NCBI GenBank assembly: GCA_032871835.1
Contig: CM065296.1
Span: 50,187,288-50,251,287, forward strand
DNA: 64,000 bases
DNA from: Dipteronia dyeriana
Lineage: Eukaryota > Streptophyta > Magnoliopsida > Sapindales > Sapindaceae
Direction: 5' to 3'
Both the position numbers and the translations under genes were made by a program. The notes beneath the pieces are model-generated. The model was not told where the DNA came from. It worked only from the letters and a program-made list of their open reading frames with translations, and did not search any database. Below, piece by piece: positions 46,099 to 58,354 of the stretch (its first letter is position 1; each line of letters starts with the position of its first letter).

Positions 46099-47647
46099 TG
46101 AAATTCCCTAGAAAGTGTGTATCAATAACCTAGAGGGGGGGGGGGGGGTGAATAGGTTTTAATTCGATAGATTACCAATTTTGCGAATTAATCAATATTA
46201 ACAATTCTACCCCATTCTACTTAAATGCTCAATTAAATGACAACAAACATAAAACAATAACAACACGGAAAATATACGTGGAAACCCTCTAAATGGGAAA
46301 AACCACGGGGTATTTGGAGCGCCACCCTCGATCCTCAAAATCCACTATTGAGTAAAAGTTTACAACCTAGGTTGACCTCCCTTCTAACCCTCTAGTTACT
46401 AACCCTTCACTCTACCCAACGGGCCTTAATAGCGATTTTGGATCACTAGCCTTGTGCACTAACCACTTAGCTACAACCTAAAACAACAATGAAGAGATAA
46501 TGGCAACCTAAGTGAATATGCAAGAATATGCAAGAATATTCAATATGCAAAAATGCTAGGTCAATACATTCATGCTTATCTAGGATTAATAATGACAATT
46601 AAAGCAAATCCTAGATATCAATGTTCTAAATGCAAAGGCAAGAAGAATTATCTAGAAGGGTAAAATCATCCTAAATGCTAGCTATCACAAATTATTGCAT
46701 CTCAACCAACAATCAATACACAAGCATGTCATAAAAGCAATTAAACATTCAAACAAGCATTTAATATGCAATAAAAACTAGAACCCTAGGCATACATGTC
46801 TTTGTAATGAAACTATGAAGTCTAGAGCATGTAGAAGTTACCTAGTCAAGAAGAAGATGATGCTTCATGCTTGAATGATCCTAGAATAAAGCTAGATGAT
46901 CATGAGATGAAGTTGGGTTGAGTAAAATTGGCTTCTTGGAGCTTCTCTCTCTAAAGAAGAATCTCTCTCTCTCAAAAATAGGTTTGGAAGCTCTTAAAAA
47001 ATGAGTTGGGAAGAAGATGATGTATAAATATGAAGCCTAAAGTGAAACTGCATCGTTTTGGGTAAAAGGAAACCAAAACGCATCAGGACCGCTGGCTGTA
47101 CCACAGTTTAGGCAAGTGTCCAGACCGCGGCACAGACCGCGGTGTATCATCTGGACAACGATGCTTTATAGGCCACTGTGCATGCAGCGTGCACAGACCG
47201 CGGTTTGGACAACATGCATCCTCTGTGAAACAGCGTTCGGGAGACCATGGTGTAGGCAACAAGCACAGACCACGGTAGACACAGCGAGCATCCTTTGCCA
47301 AACACCGATGTGCAGGCCATGGCGTGGGCACTACATAGAGAGCGATATAGACCGCGGTATAGAGGAAAAATTCTCTCTTTAAGGCACAAACATATATTCA
47401 ACACTCAAATAAAAATAGGACACACAAGGCGCACAAAATGGTAAATAAGCATGCAAGCAAGATAATTAAAATAAAATGCATGAGTGTAAGTGTGTGCACT
47501 AAATCTCTTCAATAAAGTTAAGCAAGAGATTTTACCTTTGATGCTTGAGCTTGGTTACGATCAATGAAGCCCTAAACTACCCTTACATATTGATCCCAAA
47601 ATATAGTTGTCAACGAAATAAGCTAATCAAAAACTGAGGAACTTACA
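46099..47647 (-). repeat. 5' LTR of element A
   Basis: 1549 bp, very similar to the 3' LTR. The G run is 14 bases (46135-46148). In the CpG-rich block (47070-47365) many CG dinucleotides have become TG or CA, for example TACCACAG in place of TACCGCGG. Confidence 0.93.
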
Positions 47648-47652
47648 AACCC
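47648..47652. repeat. Target-site duplication, right (element A)
   Basis: AACCC, identical to 38019-38023. Confidence 0.95.
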
Positions 47653-48253
47653 TAATCCTCTTTGTACAAGTAATAAAAGATCTTTGTATTTAACTATGAT
47701 TGGTTAATTGTTTGAAGTAGTCTGTCTTCTTTCGTATTTCGGAGACTTGTATTGAGATCAAATGGGACTCTAGTGATGCAGTCCAGTTAGGACTTATTTC
47801 CTTATAAAAGCGTAGTCTTTTTGAAGAAATAAAATTGTTGCCTGATTTAAAACCCTTTATGTTTGGTATTCTATTCTTCTTGGAATTCCTCTTTGATATG
47901 GATATCTTCTCGTATTTTAAAGACTCGATTCGTGTGAGCTATGCGCTAGGCTTTTTATTCGGTTTTCTTCATGTTTGTACCGACTAGAACACGATATTAG
48001 CTGGTTCTGAATGCCATCATCTGATCTCTAGTAGATAATGTCATTAACTAGCCTTGAGCATCTTTAACTGACCCCGAGTAGTATATGATGTCAGTTGACC
48101 ACGAGTAGGTTTTGTTCAATACTTGTTTACAAGGGCTTCTCTTTTTTGGTGATGTCTTGTAGGATATTTTATGAATGCCTATTCGGATGTCCACCTGGCA
48201 TTTTTATCCTCTTTGTCAATGACGCGTACGTCTGATAAAATTTACATACGAAA
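47653..48253 (-). repeat. 3' LTR of element C, part 2
   Basis: Continues the LTR after element A (TAATCCTCTTTGTA onward), matching 58644-59240. The terminal TG (minus) has mutated to TT at 48253-48252. Confidence 0.9.
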
Positions 48254-48268
48254 ATACCCCCTTAAAAT
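48254..48268 (-). promoter_or_regulatory. Polypurine tract of element C
   Basis: The minus strand reads TTTTAAGGGGGTAT immediately before the 3' LTR, the same tract as in element D. Confidence 0.85.
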
Positions 48269-48270
48269 AT

Positions 48271-48791
48271 TTTTACCGAACAGGGTTTCGTTCCGGGCAA
48301 AAGTATTTTAATCAACCCTTTAAGTTTTTCATCTTTGTAATGCCAGGGTAAATGTCTTGTCATAATGGCATGTCTTAATGGTGACCTTGTAAATTCAATT
48401 TGCCTCCTCTCGTGAGATCTCAATGATTGCGACGTTTTGGAGTTCTGACGGCCTTTAGCTAGTTCTTCTCTTAACGCGTATCCTCTACCACTTCGTTTCT
48501 TGATGTCATTTATGAGAAGCGACCTAAGCGTCTCCTAGTGTGCCGCCTACATCATCAAATCTTGTCATTGATTTTTCCTGCCTTGAGATCCTAGGGTTTC
48601 GTGCTATTACCCCTTTAAATTCTCCACTGAGGAGTTGCGTTGGTTCATTCTCATAGACTCAAACCAGAAGCTTTTCCAGCCCAGATTTCTTTACACAGAA
48701 AGTCGCTATTCTCCGTTGAAGATTTTGCATCAGATTTCTTCATTCAAGGTTAGTTTTAATGAATCCGACTTTTCGTCATCAACTTTTTACT
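48271..48791 (+). other. Element C region upstream of antisense gene
   Basis: Non-coding. Presumed leader and promoter of the antisense gene; a CAAG/GTTAG junction near 48749 resembles a splice donor, but colinearity with element D argues against a leader intron. No clear TATA box. Confidence 0.45.
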
Positions 48792-49911
48792 ATAGCTCTC
48801 AAGGCGCTTGATCGTAGGGATTTTAAATTGGTATCTTGCGCTCGAAGATTATTGGGGGAAATCCCCCCCTGATAAACCTCATTGTTTAGAAGTTGACGTT
48901 TCTGGGCTTTACCCTGACGTCAATTTTAGTTTTGTATCCAGTTCTAATTCTGATTCATCTAATTCTGAATCTGTCGTTTCTAATCACAGGGTACCACTTC
49001 GATCAAGGATGGGAAAACATCAAAGTAAAGTAAAGTTCATAAGCACAACTCGGACAGCGTCCGGATCAGGGAGCAGATTATTAATGAGCAGGATGTTGAA
49101 GAGGAGTTCAGAAAATCTCATCTTTCTTTCTCTGTTGATCGCCCGAGTGGGTTTGACGCTGAACCGAATGTGGTCGGGGTAGAATAGATCGGGAAGTATT
49201 ATGCCAGATTCGATTTGGATAATTCAGTTACTCTGGTTCCTGCTGATGACAGAGCTGCCTGGAACCCTCCCTTGGGCATGGTGTCAATCTTTGGGTCCAT
49301 GCTTTGTTACGGCGTTACTCTTCCTCTGCAGCCGTTCATTGCCTGGTTTCTGGCTGAAGCGGGGATCGCTCCAGGTCAATTGGCCCAGAATAACTACAAG
49401 ATCTTGATGTGCAAGTGGCACATGTGGAGCCGAATGAACCTGTCGCTGCTTCCCCCGAATGAAATCAGGCACTTTTACACACTAAGGCAGTCTGGTAAGA
49501 CAATGACCTATTACCTCATGTTTAACTCGCCAGATTGCTGGGTCCCCGAGGGGACAAAGGTGAATCGAGGAGTTGACACCTCTGATGAAGCCAATAAGAG
49601 GGGTTTCGTATGGGGATTTCCTTCGTCCAACAAGTACTTAAAGAACAATTGGTTTTTTACCAGAGGAAATCTAAGTCTTGAAGTCACTCTCTCTGCTGGG
49701 GAAACTCGAAGGGTGTTGAAAGTTCCCTGTTTTTTTTGTTCCCCCGAGGTATGGAACAAGAAAAAACTTGAATTCAACGATACTGAACTGACCAAACTTG
49801 CTCGGGCAACAGTTCGCACTCTGGAGAAGAGGAGCATGACTTATCTTTTCAATGAGAAAAAGATGATAGAACTCGGCTTCTTTAGCCAGATTTCAGGCTA
49901 TCACAGGCGAT

Positions 49912-49931
49912 GTAAGTGATCTTTATACACC

Positions 49932-49971
<40 letters not shown>

Positions 49972-49998
49972 TAACGCGATTCCTCTTTTTCTTCTAAG
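49912..49998 (+). other. Intron 1 of element C antisense gene, with (TA)n
   Basis: Donor GTAAGT at 49912, acceptor CTTCTAAG before TGTATGA. It contains a pure TA run at about 49935-49969. Position matches intron 1 of element D. Confidence 0.8.
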
Positions 49999-50776
49999 TG
50001 TATGACTCGGACATCGTCTGCGACCTTCAAGCTTGTCAAGTGAAGTAGATTCTTCAAGCGAGCCAAAAAGAAGGTTCTTGTCAGAGCGAAGAGGGCGTTG
50101 TCCCACCTCAGTCTGATGAGGCTGACGAGTAGATTCCTGAAGGTATCACAGAGGAAGTCATCCGGCCGACTATAGGGGAGTCAAGTGGCCCGAGTGGCCA
50201 TACTCAGGAGTGACCTATAAACGGAGGGAGGCAGAGTGATGGTCTTGGTGAGGGGCCTGGTGGATTGAGCTCCCCGGTTGTGGTCCCTATCAAGCAGGCG
50301 GACGGACGCCGGTGATGGAAGTAAAACCTCTGAGGGACAAGTATAAACAGATCCTGACTTTTTTGAATCCTTTCGGGAGGATGTTTAGGAAGATCCCTCA
50401 GCTGATCTCAGCTTTCATCACTCTCGGGTCGAGAAAAGGAAGGCGATCGATTCTCCCGCTCACCCTCACAAAGTTCCTCGGGTGGTTTCATTCATCGATT
50501 CCTGTGATAAAGACATCGGAGCTGAGATTCCCCCAAGCATTGATGTTGAAGCATCAGCGGGTGTGAAGACTTCGGACCCGATTAGGGGCTTCCCCCCCCC
50601 CTCGAGGTTGAAGATGCCAGAGCTGAACCTTCGGGAGGCCCTTCCTATCCTTCCCCTCAGGATCTGTTGCAGGTGATGTCATCCGGTCGGGCTTTCATCG
50701 AGGATGACCACTAGATCTGTTTCGGGATGGCTTTTTAACAGAGCGTCTTCAGAATATTTTCAACGGCGCATCTTAT

Positions 50777-50848
50777 GTAGGTTTTATTCCTTACTTTCAT
50801 CGTCTTGCTTGCTTTGCTTGCTAGATTTTTGATTATGTTTCCTTGTAG
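50777..50848 (+). other. Intron 2 of element C antisense gene
   Basis: Donor GTAGGT, acceptor TTCCTTGTAG, 72 bp. Position matches the MITE-enlarged intron of element D. Confidence 0.75.
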
Positions 50849-51861
50849 ATGGTGGTCGAGTTTTCAGAGCTGGTTTAGATGCAATAGCATCAAGCCGATT
50901 TAATAAGGCGTCTTAAGGCTCAGCTGAAAGAATGTAAAGATAGTCGTGCTCGGGTTGAGGCGGCTTATGAAAAGGAGGTGGGCTCTTCCCAAGTGTTTTC
51001 CGACCACTGTTTGGCGTAGCAAGTGGAGGCCGAGGAAAGGGCTTCTTTGACAGAAGAGAAGGCTATGTCACTTCAAAACTTGTTATCTTCTGCCCAAGAA
51101 TCAATGCTTAAGGCAGAGAAGGAAGCGGAGCAGTCCAAGTCGGTATATAAACAGAAGATCGAGGACTTGGAACGCCAAGCTTTGACAGTCGAGTCCCTAT
51201 CCAAAAAGGTCAGGCTGGAACTTGAAGTCTAAGGGGTTGATCATTTTAAAAGATCCCCCGTTTACGATGCCCTTCTCTTTCGGAAATTTCAGCGAGGGCT
51301 TGTTTCAGCTGGAGAGTTTTTTAAGGTCAAGAATTTGGCAACTGTAGATCAAGAATCACGTGGATCAGTCCTGGAATCTCTTCAGACTCAGATGAAGGAG
51401 TGGAGAGCTTATTGTCGTAGTTGAGGCAAAGATCTCTATCCCATGCATTTGGAGGTCCCATCCGAGCACTCCCTATAGACCTTTTATGCCAATCAGGAGT
51501 CGGTCGTGGAAGGCGTGTTGCCCGATGTCGGACCAATCCCGAGAGAAGATTACAGTTAATGGATGGATGATTCGATCGATACGATTGTTTGGCCTTCCAA
51601 TGAAAGTCTGCTCCGTGAATACGAAATGGTGCCCGACCCGAGCATCGGTAAGAGCTCTAAATTCTCCTAACACCTTGATTTATTTTGTAGAAATGTCATT
51701 TTTCATTTTTGTGAAGATTCTTTGTAACAATTCTTTGTAATAATTCTTTGTAAAGATTATCAATGAAATTCTGAGTTAACTGTAATTCTAAAAACTGAGT
51801 GGTCTGATCTGATTCATTGCTCTAGGAATTTCACCGAGTCTTCTTTAACTTGATTCTATTG

Positions 51862-52130
51862 TTGCCGAGTATCTTATTAAACTAGCTATTGCAATCTTAA
51901 TGCCAAGTATCTTATTAAACTGACTATTTTTGATGTTCGGGTAACTTCACCAAGTATCTTATTAAACTCGTTTCGTTACCCGAATAATTTTTAACGCATA
52001 GTATCTTACTAAACTGGCTGATTCTAATGTTTAGGTAACTTCACCAAGTATCTTATTAAACTTGTTTCGTTACTCAAATAATTTTTAAAGCCAAGTATCT
52101 TATTAAACTGGCTAATATTATTAACTGAGT
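51862..52130. repeat. 47-bp tandem repeat in element C
   Basis: The GTATCTTA(T/C)TAAACT core occurs at 51869, 51907, 51954, 52001, 52048 and 52095. The last five are exactly 47 bp apart. Alternate units are more alike (GGTAACTTCACCAA before every other core), giving a 94-bp higher-order unit. The array lies between the integrase end and the antisense gene end. Short tandem arrays in this region are known for Tat/Ogre elements. Confidence 0.85.
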
Positions 52131-52611
52131 CATCTTAAAACAGACAAGTAGATTTATACTTGTATTTCATACTCGGTTGCTACCCAAACATTACATCAAG
52201 GCTCACTATGATCATATGTTCAAGTCCTTACACATTACCGAGGACGTCTCCCAAGTTTTTCTGTGCAAGGGTTTGCCAAATCGTTAAGCTTTTCGAACCA
52301 CTTAACACAGCTAAGCATTTCACCGGAATTTTTTCCGATAGCGTCCCAAGCTTTTACAAAATCTAGTGCATCGGGTTTGCCTTTTATTTAAGGTCAATTG
52401 ACCTCGCTCGGCTGGCATGCTCCTTCGAGCTTCTCTGCCCATTCGGGAATCAATGGTCCCGAGTATTCTATTTGCATGTTCTTATTATCATGCTCGTCTT
52501 TCATATGTTCTTATTATCATATTCTTTATTTTTCAGAAATCCCGAGTTTGACTTTTATTTATAACTGCAAAACCAACAAAAATTTAAATTCCAAAACTAA
52601 AATTGTCCTTG

Positions 52612-55600
52612 CTAAAGGAAACAAAATAATTTAAGGATAGAAAATCTTCAGATATTGGGCATTGCATGGTCGGGGTAACCTCTATTGGGTCGTGCAATTC
52701 AATATGCTCCATGGCCAGTTATTCCTTCGATTTTGTATGGGCCTTCCCACTTATCGGCTAGGGAACCTGCAACTTTATTTTTTGTATTCAATGACACCTT
52801 CCTGAATACCAGGTCTCCTAGTTAGAATTTTCTGACCCGAACATGAGAGTTGTAGTGGCGAGCTACTCTTTGTTGATATGCCATATTTCGTATTTGGGAC
52901 TTCTCCCTTTTCTCTTCTCGCTCATCTAGACTTTGTAACAGCATATCAACATTCTGCTCTTCATTATGTAGACTGACCCGGGGTGATGCATATGACGTTT
53001 CTATAGGGATAACAACTTTTGTTCCAAACGCTAAAGTGAATGGAGTCTCTCCTGTTGACGTTCTTGCTGTCGTCCGATACGCCCATAATACTTCGGGAAT
53101 CTTTTCAACCCAACTTCCTTTCTTGGCATCCAGCTTTGCTTTGAGTGTATGCTTGATGATTTTGTTTACTGCTTCAGCCTGCCCGTTCGTTTGAGGATGG
53201 GCAGGTGTTGTATAGTAATTGGCAATTTGGTACTCCTTGCACAGATGTCTAAATTTCAGATTATCGAACTGGGTGCCGTTATCAGTGATGATAGTGTTTG
53301 GGACTCCAAACCTATAGAGTATATTCTTTTTCACAAAATTTGTGGTATTTGCTTTTGTGATATGCACTAATGCTTCAGCTTCTGCCCACTTCATGAAATA
53401 GTCAACGGCTACTATGGCATACTTCGCTCCACCCCCTGTCCCAGCTGGCATTAGGCCGATTAAATCCAAACCAAACATGGCAAATGGCCAAGGGGATGTG
53501 AGGTTTCTGAGTTGTTCAGGGGTTGTCGAATATCATTAGCAATCCTTTGACAAGTATTGCAACTCTCCGAACATCGCTGTGCATCTGAGAATAAAGTAGG
53601 CCAATAATAACCTTACCTGAGTACCTTGTGTGCTAAAATTTTACCCCCAGTATTGTTTCCGCAAACTCTCCCGTGGATTTCCTATAATATCTGACATGCA
53701 TCTTCCTCTGACACACATCTTTGAAGTGTTCGGGAAAACCCCCTTCTGTATAGTTCTCTTTCGACCAATGTGTATCTTGCTGATCGATACCTGATACATT
53801 TTACTTGTAAGGGATCTTTCGGGAGCATGCCTTCTTCCAGGAACCTTTTCAGTTGGGTCATCCAACAGTCTGGCGGTGTTTGGACTCTTAAAATTTCAAA
53901 GTTTTTTTAGCTCAGTTGTGCTCGGTTTGAGGAGATGTGCAACCAGAATAGTTTTTGTCCTGATTGTGGTTGTTGCTGATGCTGGTTTGGACAAAGCGTC
54001 TGCCTTTTCATTCTCCTCCCTAGGGATCTGGGCAATCCTATACTCTTTGAATTTCTAGAGGAGCTGTCTTGCAATGTCACGATAGGCTATCATGCCTTCA
54101 TCCCTAGCTTGGTATTCATCCAGGACTTGGTTGACAACTACCTATGAATCGCTAAATATCTCGACTTTATCGGCCCCGAGAGCTATGCAGACTCTGAGTC
54201 CAGCTAGTATCACCTCGTACTCGGCTTGATTATTGGTTGCTTTGAAGTCAAACCTCATGGCACATTCGACGTCATCTCCTTCTGGAGTGCATACTACGAT
54301 CCCTGCCCCGCTGCCGTGAGTGTTTGAAGAGCCATCAACATATAATTTCCATAGGAATTTTTTCCCAACATCTTTTTTCCTTCCAGGTTTGGCTATGTGA
54401 ACTCTGCTATAAAATCTGTCACTGCTTGTTCTTTGAGAGATGTCCTGATAACGTAGTGAATATTGAATTCATTTAGCTCGAATGCCTATTTGGTTAGTCT
54501 TCCTGAAATCTCTGGCTTATGTAAAATTTGCTTCAATAGGCAGTCGGTGAGAACCTGGATTGTATGAGCCTGAAAGTATGACATTAGCTTCCATGCAGCT
54601 GAAACCAATGCTAGGGCCATTTATTCTGCATGTGAATACCTGGTCTCCGCGGGTAAAAGTGCCTTGCTGGTATAGTACATTGGTTTCTGTACTCCATCTT
54701 CTGTTCTGGCTAGGACTGAGCTTGTTGCTAGTTCTGTAATTGATAAGTATAAATGGAGTATCTCTTCCATTTATGGTTTCGAAAGGATGAGACCTTAAGT
54801 ACTCTTTGATTTTTAAGAATGCCTGCTTGCACTCTTCATTCCATTCGAGTCCTTTTCCTTTTTAAATTACTTTGAAAAAGGGTACGCATCTATCTGTGAC
54901 ATTTGAGATGAATGTACCCAAGGAAGCTAAGCATCCTGTTAGGCGCTGTACTTCTTTCAGTGTCTTTGGTGGAGTCATTTTCTGCAGGGCTTGGATTTTT
55001 TTAGGATTGACTTGGATTCCCCTTTGGTGAACTTGGAAACCCAGGAACCTTCCAGAAGGAACTCCGAATAAATACTAGTTTGGATTCAGCTTCATTTGGT
55101 ATCTCCTCAAAACATCAAATGTCCCTCGCAGGTCTGAGTTATGCTTGTCTGCCGAGATGCTCTTGGTCAGCATGTCATCAATGTATACTTCCATGTATCT
55201 TCCTATTTGTTGTGCGAAGATTCTGTTGACCAGCCTTTGATATACTGCCCCTGCATTTTTTAATCCAAAGGGCATCACTGTGTAACAATACAAGCCCTGA
55301 TCAATTGTGAACGCTGTTTTTTCTTCATCAGCCTTGTTCTTCCGGATTTGGTTATATCCCGAGTAGGCATCCATGAAACTGAGCAATTCATGGCCTGATG
55401 TAGCATCCACCAGTTGGTCTATCCTTGGGAGTGGAAAACTGTCTTTTAGGCATGCTTTGTTCAAATCTGTGAAATCTACACACATTCTCCATTGTCCATT
55501 TTTCTTTTGGATGAGGACTACATTAGCTACCCATTGAGGGTAGTTGATCTCTCTAATCGACCCTACAACGAGTAGCTTTTTCAGTTCCTGTTTGATTGCC

Positions 55601-56541
55601 TGACTTCTCTCGAGATTGAATGACCTTCTCTTTTGTATCACTGGTTTTTCATTCGAGTCTACCGCGAGATGATGAGATATTATTCGGGCGTCTATCCCGA
55701 CCATGTCTTCATGACTCCAAGCGAACACATCCTTGTATTCTTTAAGCAGACCAGTGAGGCTTTGTTTGACTTTTCCTTCCAAATTGGCCCCGATCTTGAC
55801 CTTCTTATTTGGTTCATCTTTTTTCAAGATAATTTCTTCGATCGGTTCATTTTTGGACTCATTCGACTCTTCCCTTGGACCAAATTCGAATGAAAGTGAC
55901 TCTTTGTTCTGACTTGGCTGTGTTATAGTGCATACTTGTTCACCATCATTTTTGTCCTTGTATACTGATAGGTTAGCTCTTCGGGCCATCTCTTGGAACC
56001 CCTTGACTACATCAACCCCCTGTTCGGTCGAGAATTTGATCATCAGTGCATAAGTAGATGTTACGGCCTTAGTTTTAATCAAGAATTGCCGACCCAACAA
56101 TGCATTATACAACCAATTGTCTAAGTCTACCACCACGAAATCAAGCAATATTGATCTCTGACAGGGTGCCGCTCCAATTTTTACGGGTAACTTTACCGTC
56201 CCGAGAGACCTGACCTCAATTCCTCTGAATCCTCTGAATCCTCTGAGTGGGGTATGAAAAGGCTGTAAATCCTTTCGGCCCAATCTGAGTTGATTGCAGA
56301 CGGCTACATTGAGAATGTCTACTGAACTTCCATTATCTATCAGGATTCTCCTGACTTCCTGATGACCAATCCAGATGTTTATGACCCGGGTGTCATTTGG
56401 CCGAACATCGACCCTGTGTGAGTCAACTTCTGTGAATATTATTGGGTCCCATCCTTCATTTACCCTCTTCGGGTCTGGCTCGACCGAGTTCATGTCAAAG
56501 TTATGCCTTGCCTCCACTGCTTCTATGATTTTCTGCATTCG
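52612..56541 (-). pseudogene. Element C pol: protease, RT, RNase H (two), integrase
   Basis: An open stretch at 56538-55075 (487 codons) holds the aspartic protease (IDNGSS at residues 67-72) and RT, including MPFGLKNAGAVYQRLVN and the intact catalytic YIDD near 55205. Downstream, in broken frames, lie the gypsy RNase H and the archaeal-type RNase H (about 54350-54100, FDFKATNNQAEYE, EIFSDS). The integrase catalytic core is open at 53478-52822, with AIVAVDYFMKWAEAEA, IITDNGTQFDN and the Glu of NGQAEAVNKIIKHTL. It ends with a GPY-type motif (WEGPYKIEG) at about 52740. Stops at several sites (for example before 55075 and in the RNase H region) make it a pseudogene. Confidence 0.9.
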
Positions 56542-58258
56542 CTATCGGTTACTTCTCCTAGTGGATGGTCCTCCAAAAATTGTTTGTATTACTTCATTGG
56601 CCTTTGGGCTGACCCTTTGATTTCGACAAGAGCTGTGATCAGCCCTGATCTCTTTCTTTGTTTTCGACTTCTCATCCCTTTTCAAGACTTCATGCTGAAG
56701 GTGTCCTTCCCGAATGAGGGTTTCTATGTAATCTCTGAGCTGGAAACATTTGTAAGTCTCATGAACGGTTTCCTTATGGAATATGTAGTATTTAGTTATA
56801 TCACGCCGAGCAAACTGAGACTGTCGGCGTGTCTCTTTTACCAGATTTTTCTCTTCTAGTATGGCCAGGATTTCCTCCTGCTTTTTCCAAAATGGGGTGT
56901 AGTTGGCGTATCTACCTCGGAATTTCTCCATGGTCTGTTCGACATTACGCCCGTTTCCCAGTCCTTGCTTTTTTCTTTGATGTTTCCTTTCTGTTTTCCC
57001 TTTTGGTTCTACACCTTGGACTTGGGGTCCTTTTCGGGTTTTCCTCCATGCATATAGCATCCTTCCATGGCTAATTCTTCTTTTTCTGCTAGCGCATATC
57101 CTCCCGCCATGTCCATCATATCTAAAATATCTGGTTAAAAGGGCTCTTCTAAAATCAAAAGATAGTCGTCAATTCTATAGATTGTTGATGAATGCAGCAA
57201 TTATCGCTTCGTCGTTTGCACTGCCGATTTTTGATACTGCTTGGCCGAATCTCCCCAGGTATTTCTTCAACGACTAATCTTTTCCTTGTTTTATCTGAGA
57301 AAGGTAAGCTACTGATTTTTTCCTGTGAACGTTGCTCAGAAATTACCTTGAGAAACTCCTGCTTAATTCATTGAAGCTTCCGATGCTCGCTGGGGGCTAT
57401 TTCCCGAACCATAAGCCCATGTCTCCTAGAGTTTGTGGAAAGTTGAGGCATAGTAAGGGATCGTTATGGGCATACTAGGCCATAGCACTTTTATAGTGTC
57501 TGACGTGTTCTTTAGGGTATGTATCCTTCTTTAACTGCTCCACGTACGACATCCTGAACCTTTATGGGAATGAAGTCTGTAATATTTCCCTAGTGAATGG
57601 ACAGTCAGAATCTTCGTTAGATAAATCGTAGTACCTATAACGTTTGACCAGTGCGTCCGTTTGACGCATATTGTTTTCGACTTCTCGAGTTAGGCTCTGA
57701 ATTACGACGTATCTGTCTCCCACCGGACTTCTATGATGGTTAAATCGCTGGGTGATTGTCATTCCTCTCTCTTGCTATTCACTTTGATGCCGAGTTTCAC
57801 GGGTTGATTCTTGCAGGTGTATGGTTCCGTGATGAAGCTTGTGATTGTGCCGATCGTTATCTTCTGATGACGACCGATCCCTGTGCCGGTCATATTTGCG
57901 GTGTCTCGCACGGGATGTCTGATCATGGTTCTGCTTCTGGCGTGGTCGTTCCTCTTTGGGTGTTTCACGTCCAGCCTAATTAATTGGAGCAGAGTTCCTT
58001 CTTGCTTCGGTGCATTTAGTTCTGGTCCTACTACAACCCAACGAAGCCTTGTAGGCGGGCGGTTAGGAGGTTACGCTTTTTCTGAACCAGTAGATCAGCT
58101 CATTCCTTTGCTGCGTCTGCCACCAACTGTTGCAGCGCCTCGCGGAAGCGTCGTGTTAGGTCTTCGCTAGTCGGAGGGATTTGTTGAATCCTTGCCAGGG
58201 ATGTTGGTTGGTCGATTGGTTGCGGCGAGATCTCGTGAACTACTGCTAATATGGACAT
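56542..58258 (-). pseudogene. Element C gag (Tat-type), broken
   Basis: The likely start is the ATG at 58256-58258 (MSILAVVHEISPQPID). Pieces recognisable by comparison with element D include the gag core at 57762-57562 and onward (TREVENNMRQTDALVKRY). The last 172 codons are open at 57060-56542: a basic linker, then KFRGRYANYTPFWKKQEEIL and a knuckle-like block (HKETVHETYKCFQLRDYIETL). Gag and pol share one frame here, separated only by a TAG at 56542-56544, so the ancestor may have made a fused gag-pol. There are several stops in the 5' half. Confidence 0.85.
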
Positions 58259-58334
58259 TATCTGGAGATTTTTGGATATCTCCAGGACTGTTTCTGCTTC
58301 CCGCCAATACTTTTAATTAAATCGGAGGTTCACT

Positions 58335-58352
58335 CCCCTCCTTCTAGTGCCA
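58335..58352 (-). promoter_or_regulatory. Primer binding site, tRNA-Asn (element C)
   Basis: The minus strand reads TGGCACTAGAAGGAGGGG two bases from the LTR. It matches the complement of the plant tRNA-Asn 3' end with one difference, A for G. Confidence 0.8.
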
Positions 58353-58354
58353 AT

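Larger units (their letters stand above)
38024..47647 (-). mobile_element. Element A: Sirevirus-like Ty1/copia retrotransposon, nearly complete
   Basis: 9.6 kb, inserted in the 3' LTR of element C with an exact 5-bp duplication AACCC (38019-38023 and 47648-47652). LTRs lie at 38024-39571 and 46099-47647. On the minus strand it has a perfect tRNA-iMet primer site, then gag, protease, integrase, RT and RNase H, and several polypurine tracts. Copia domain order, the DTGCSRH-type protease box, two gag zinc knuckles and multiple polypurine tracts all point to the Sirevirus group. I see no envelope-like ORF after RNase H. A few stops and one shift inactivate it. Confidence 0.95.
48792..51670 (+). 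pseudogene. Element C antisense gene (putative gypsy-type transposon protein), spliced
   Basis: Runs opposite to gag-pol. The start position of the element D gene is occupied here by ATA at 48792-48794 (ATA GCT CTC), so the original ATG is lost. After a shift near 48865 come DVSGLYPDV, a Ser-rich tract and RSRMGKHQS. The longest open piece is 49215-49919: WNPPLGMVSIFGSMLCYG, LPLQPFIAWFLAEAG, NEIRHFYTLRQSGKTMTYY, KKRSMTYLFNEKKM. Intron 1 is at 49912-49998 and intron 2 at 50777-50848. A coiled coil is encoded at about 50880-51230. The end reads DYS, a stop, WMDDSIDTIVWPSNESLLRE, closing with TAA at 51668-51670. The protein family has no known activity. Several stops are present. Confidence 0.83.
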
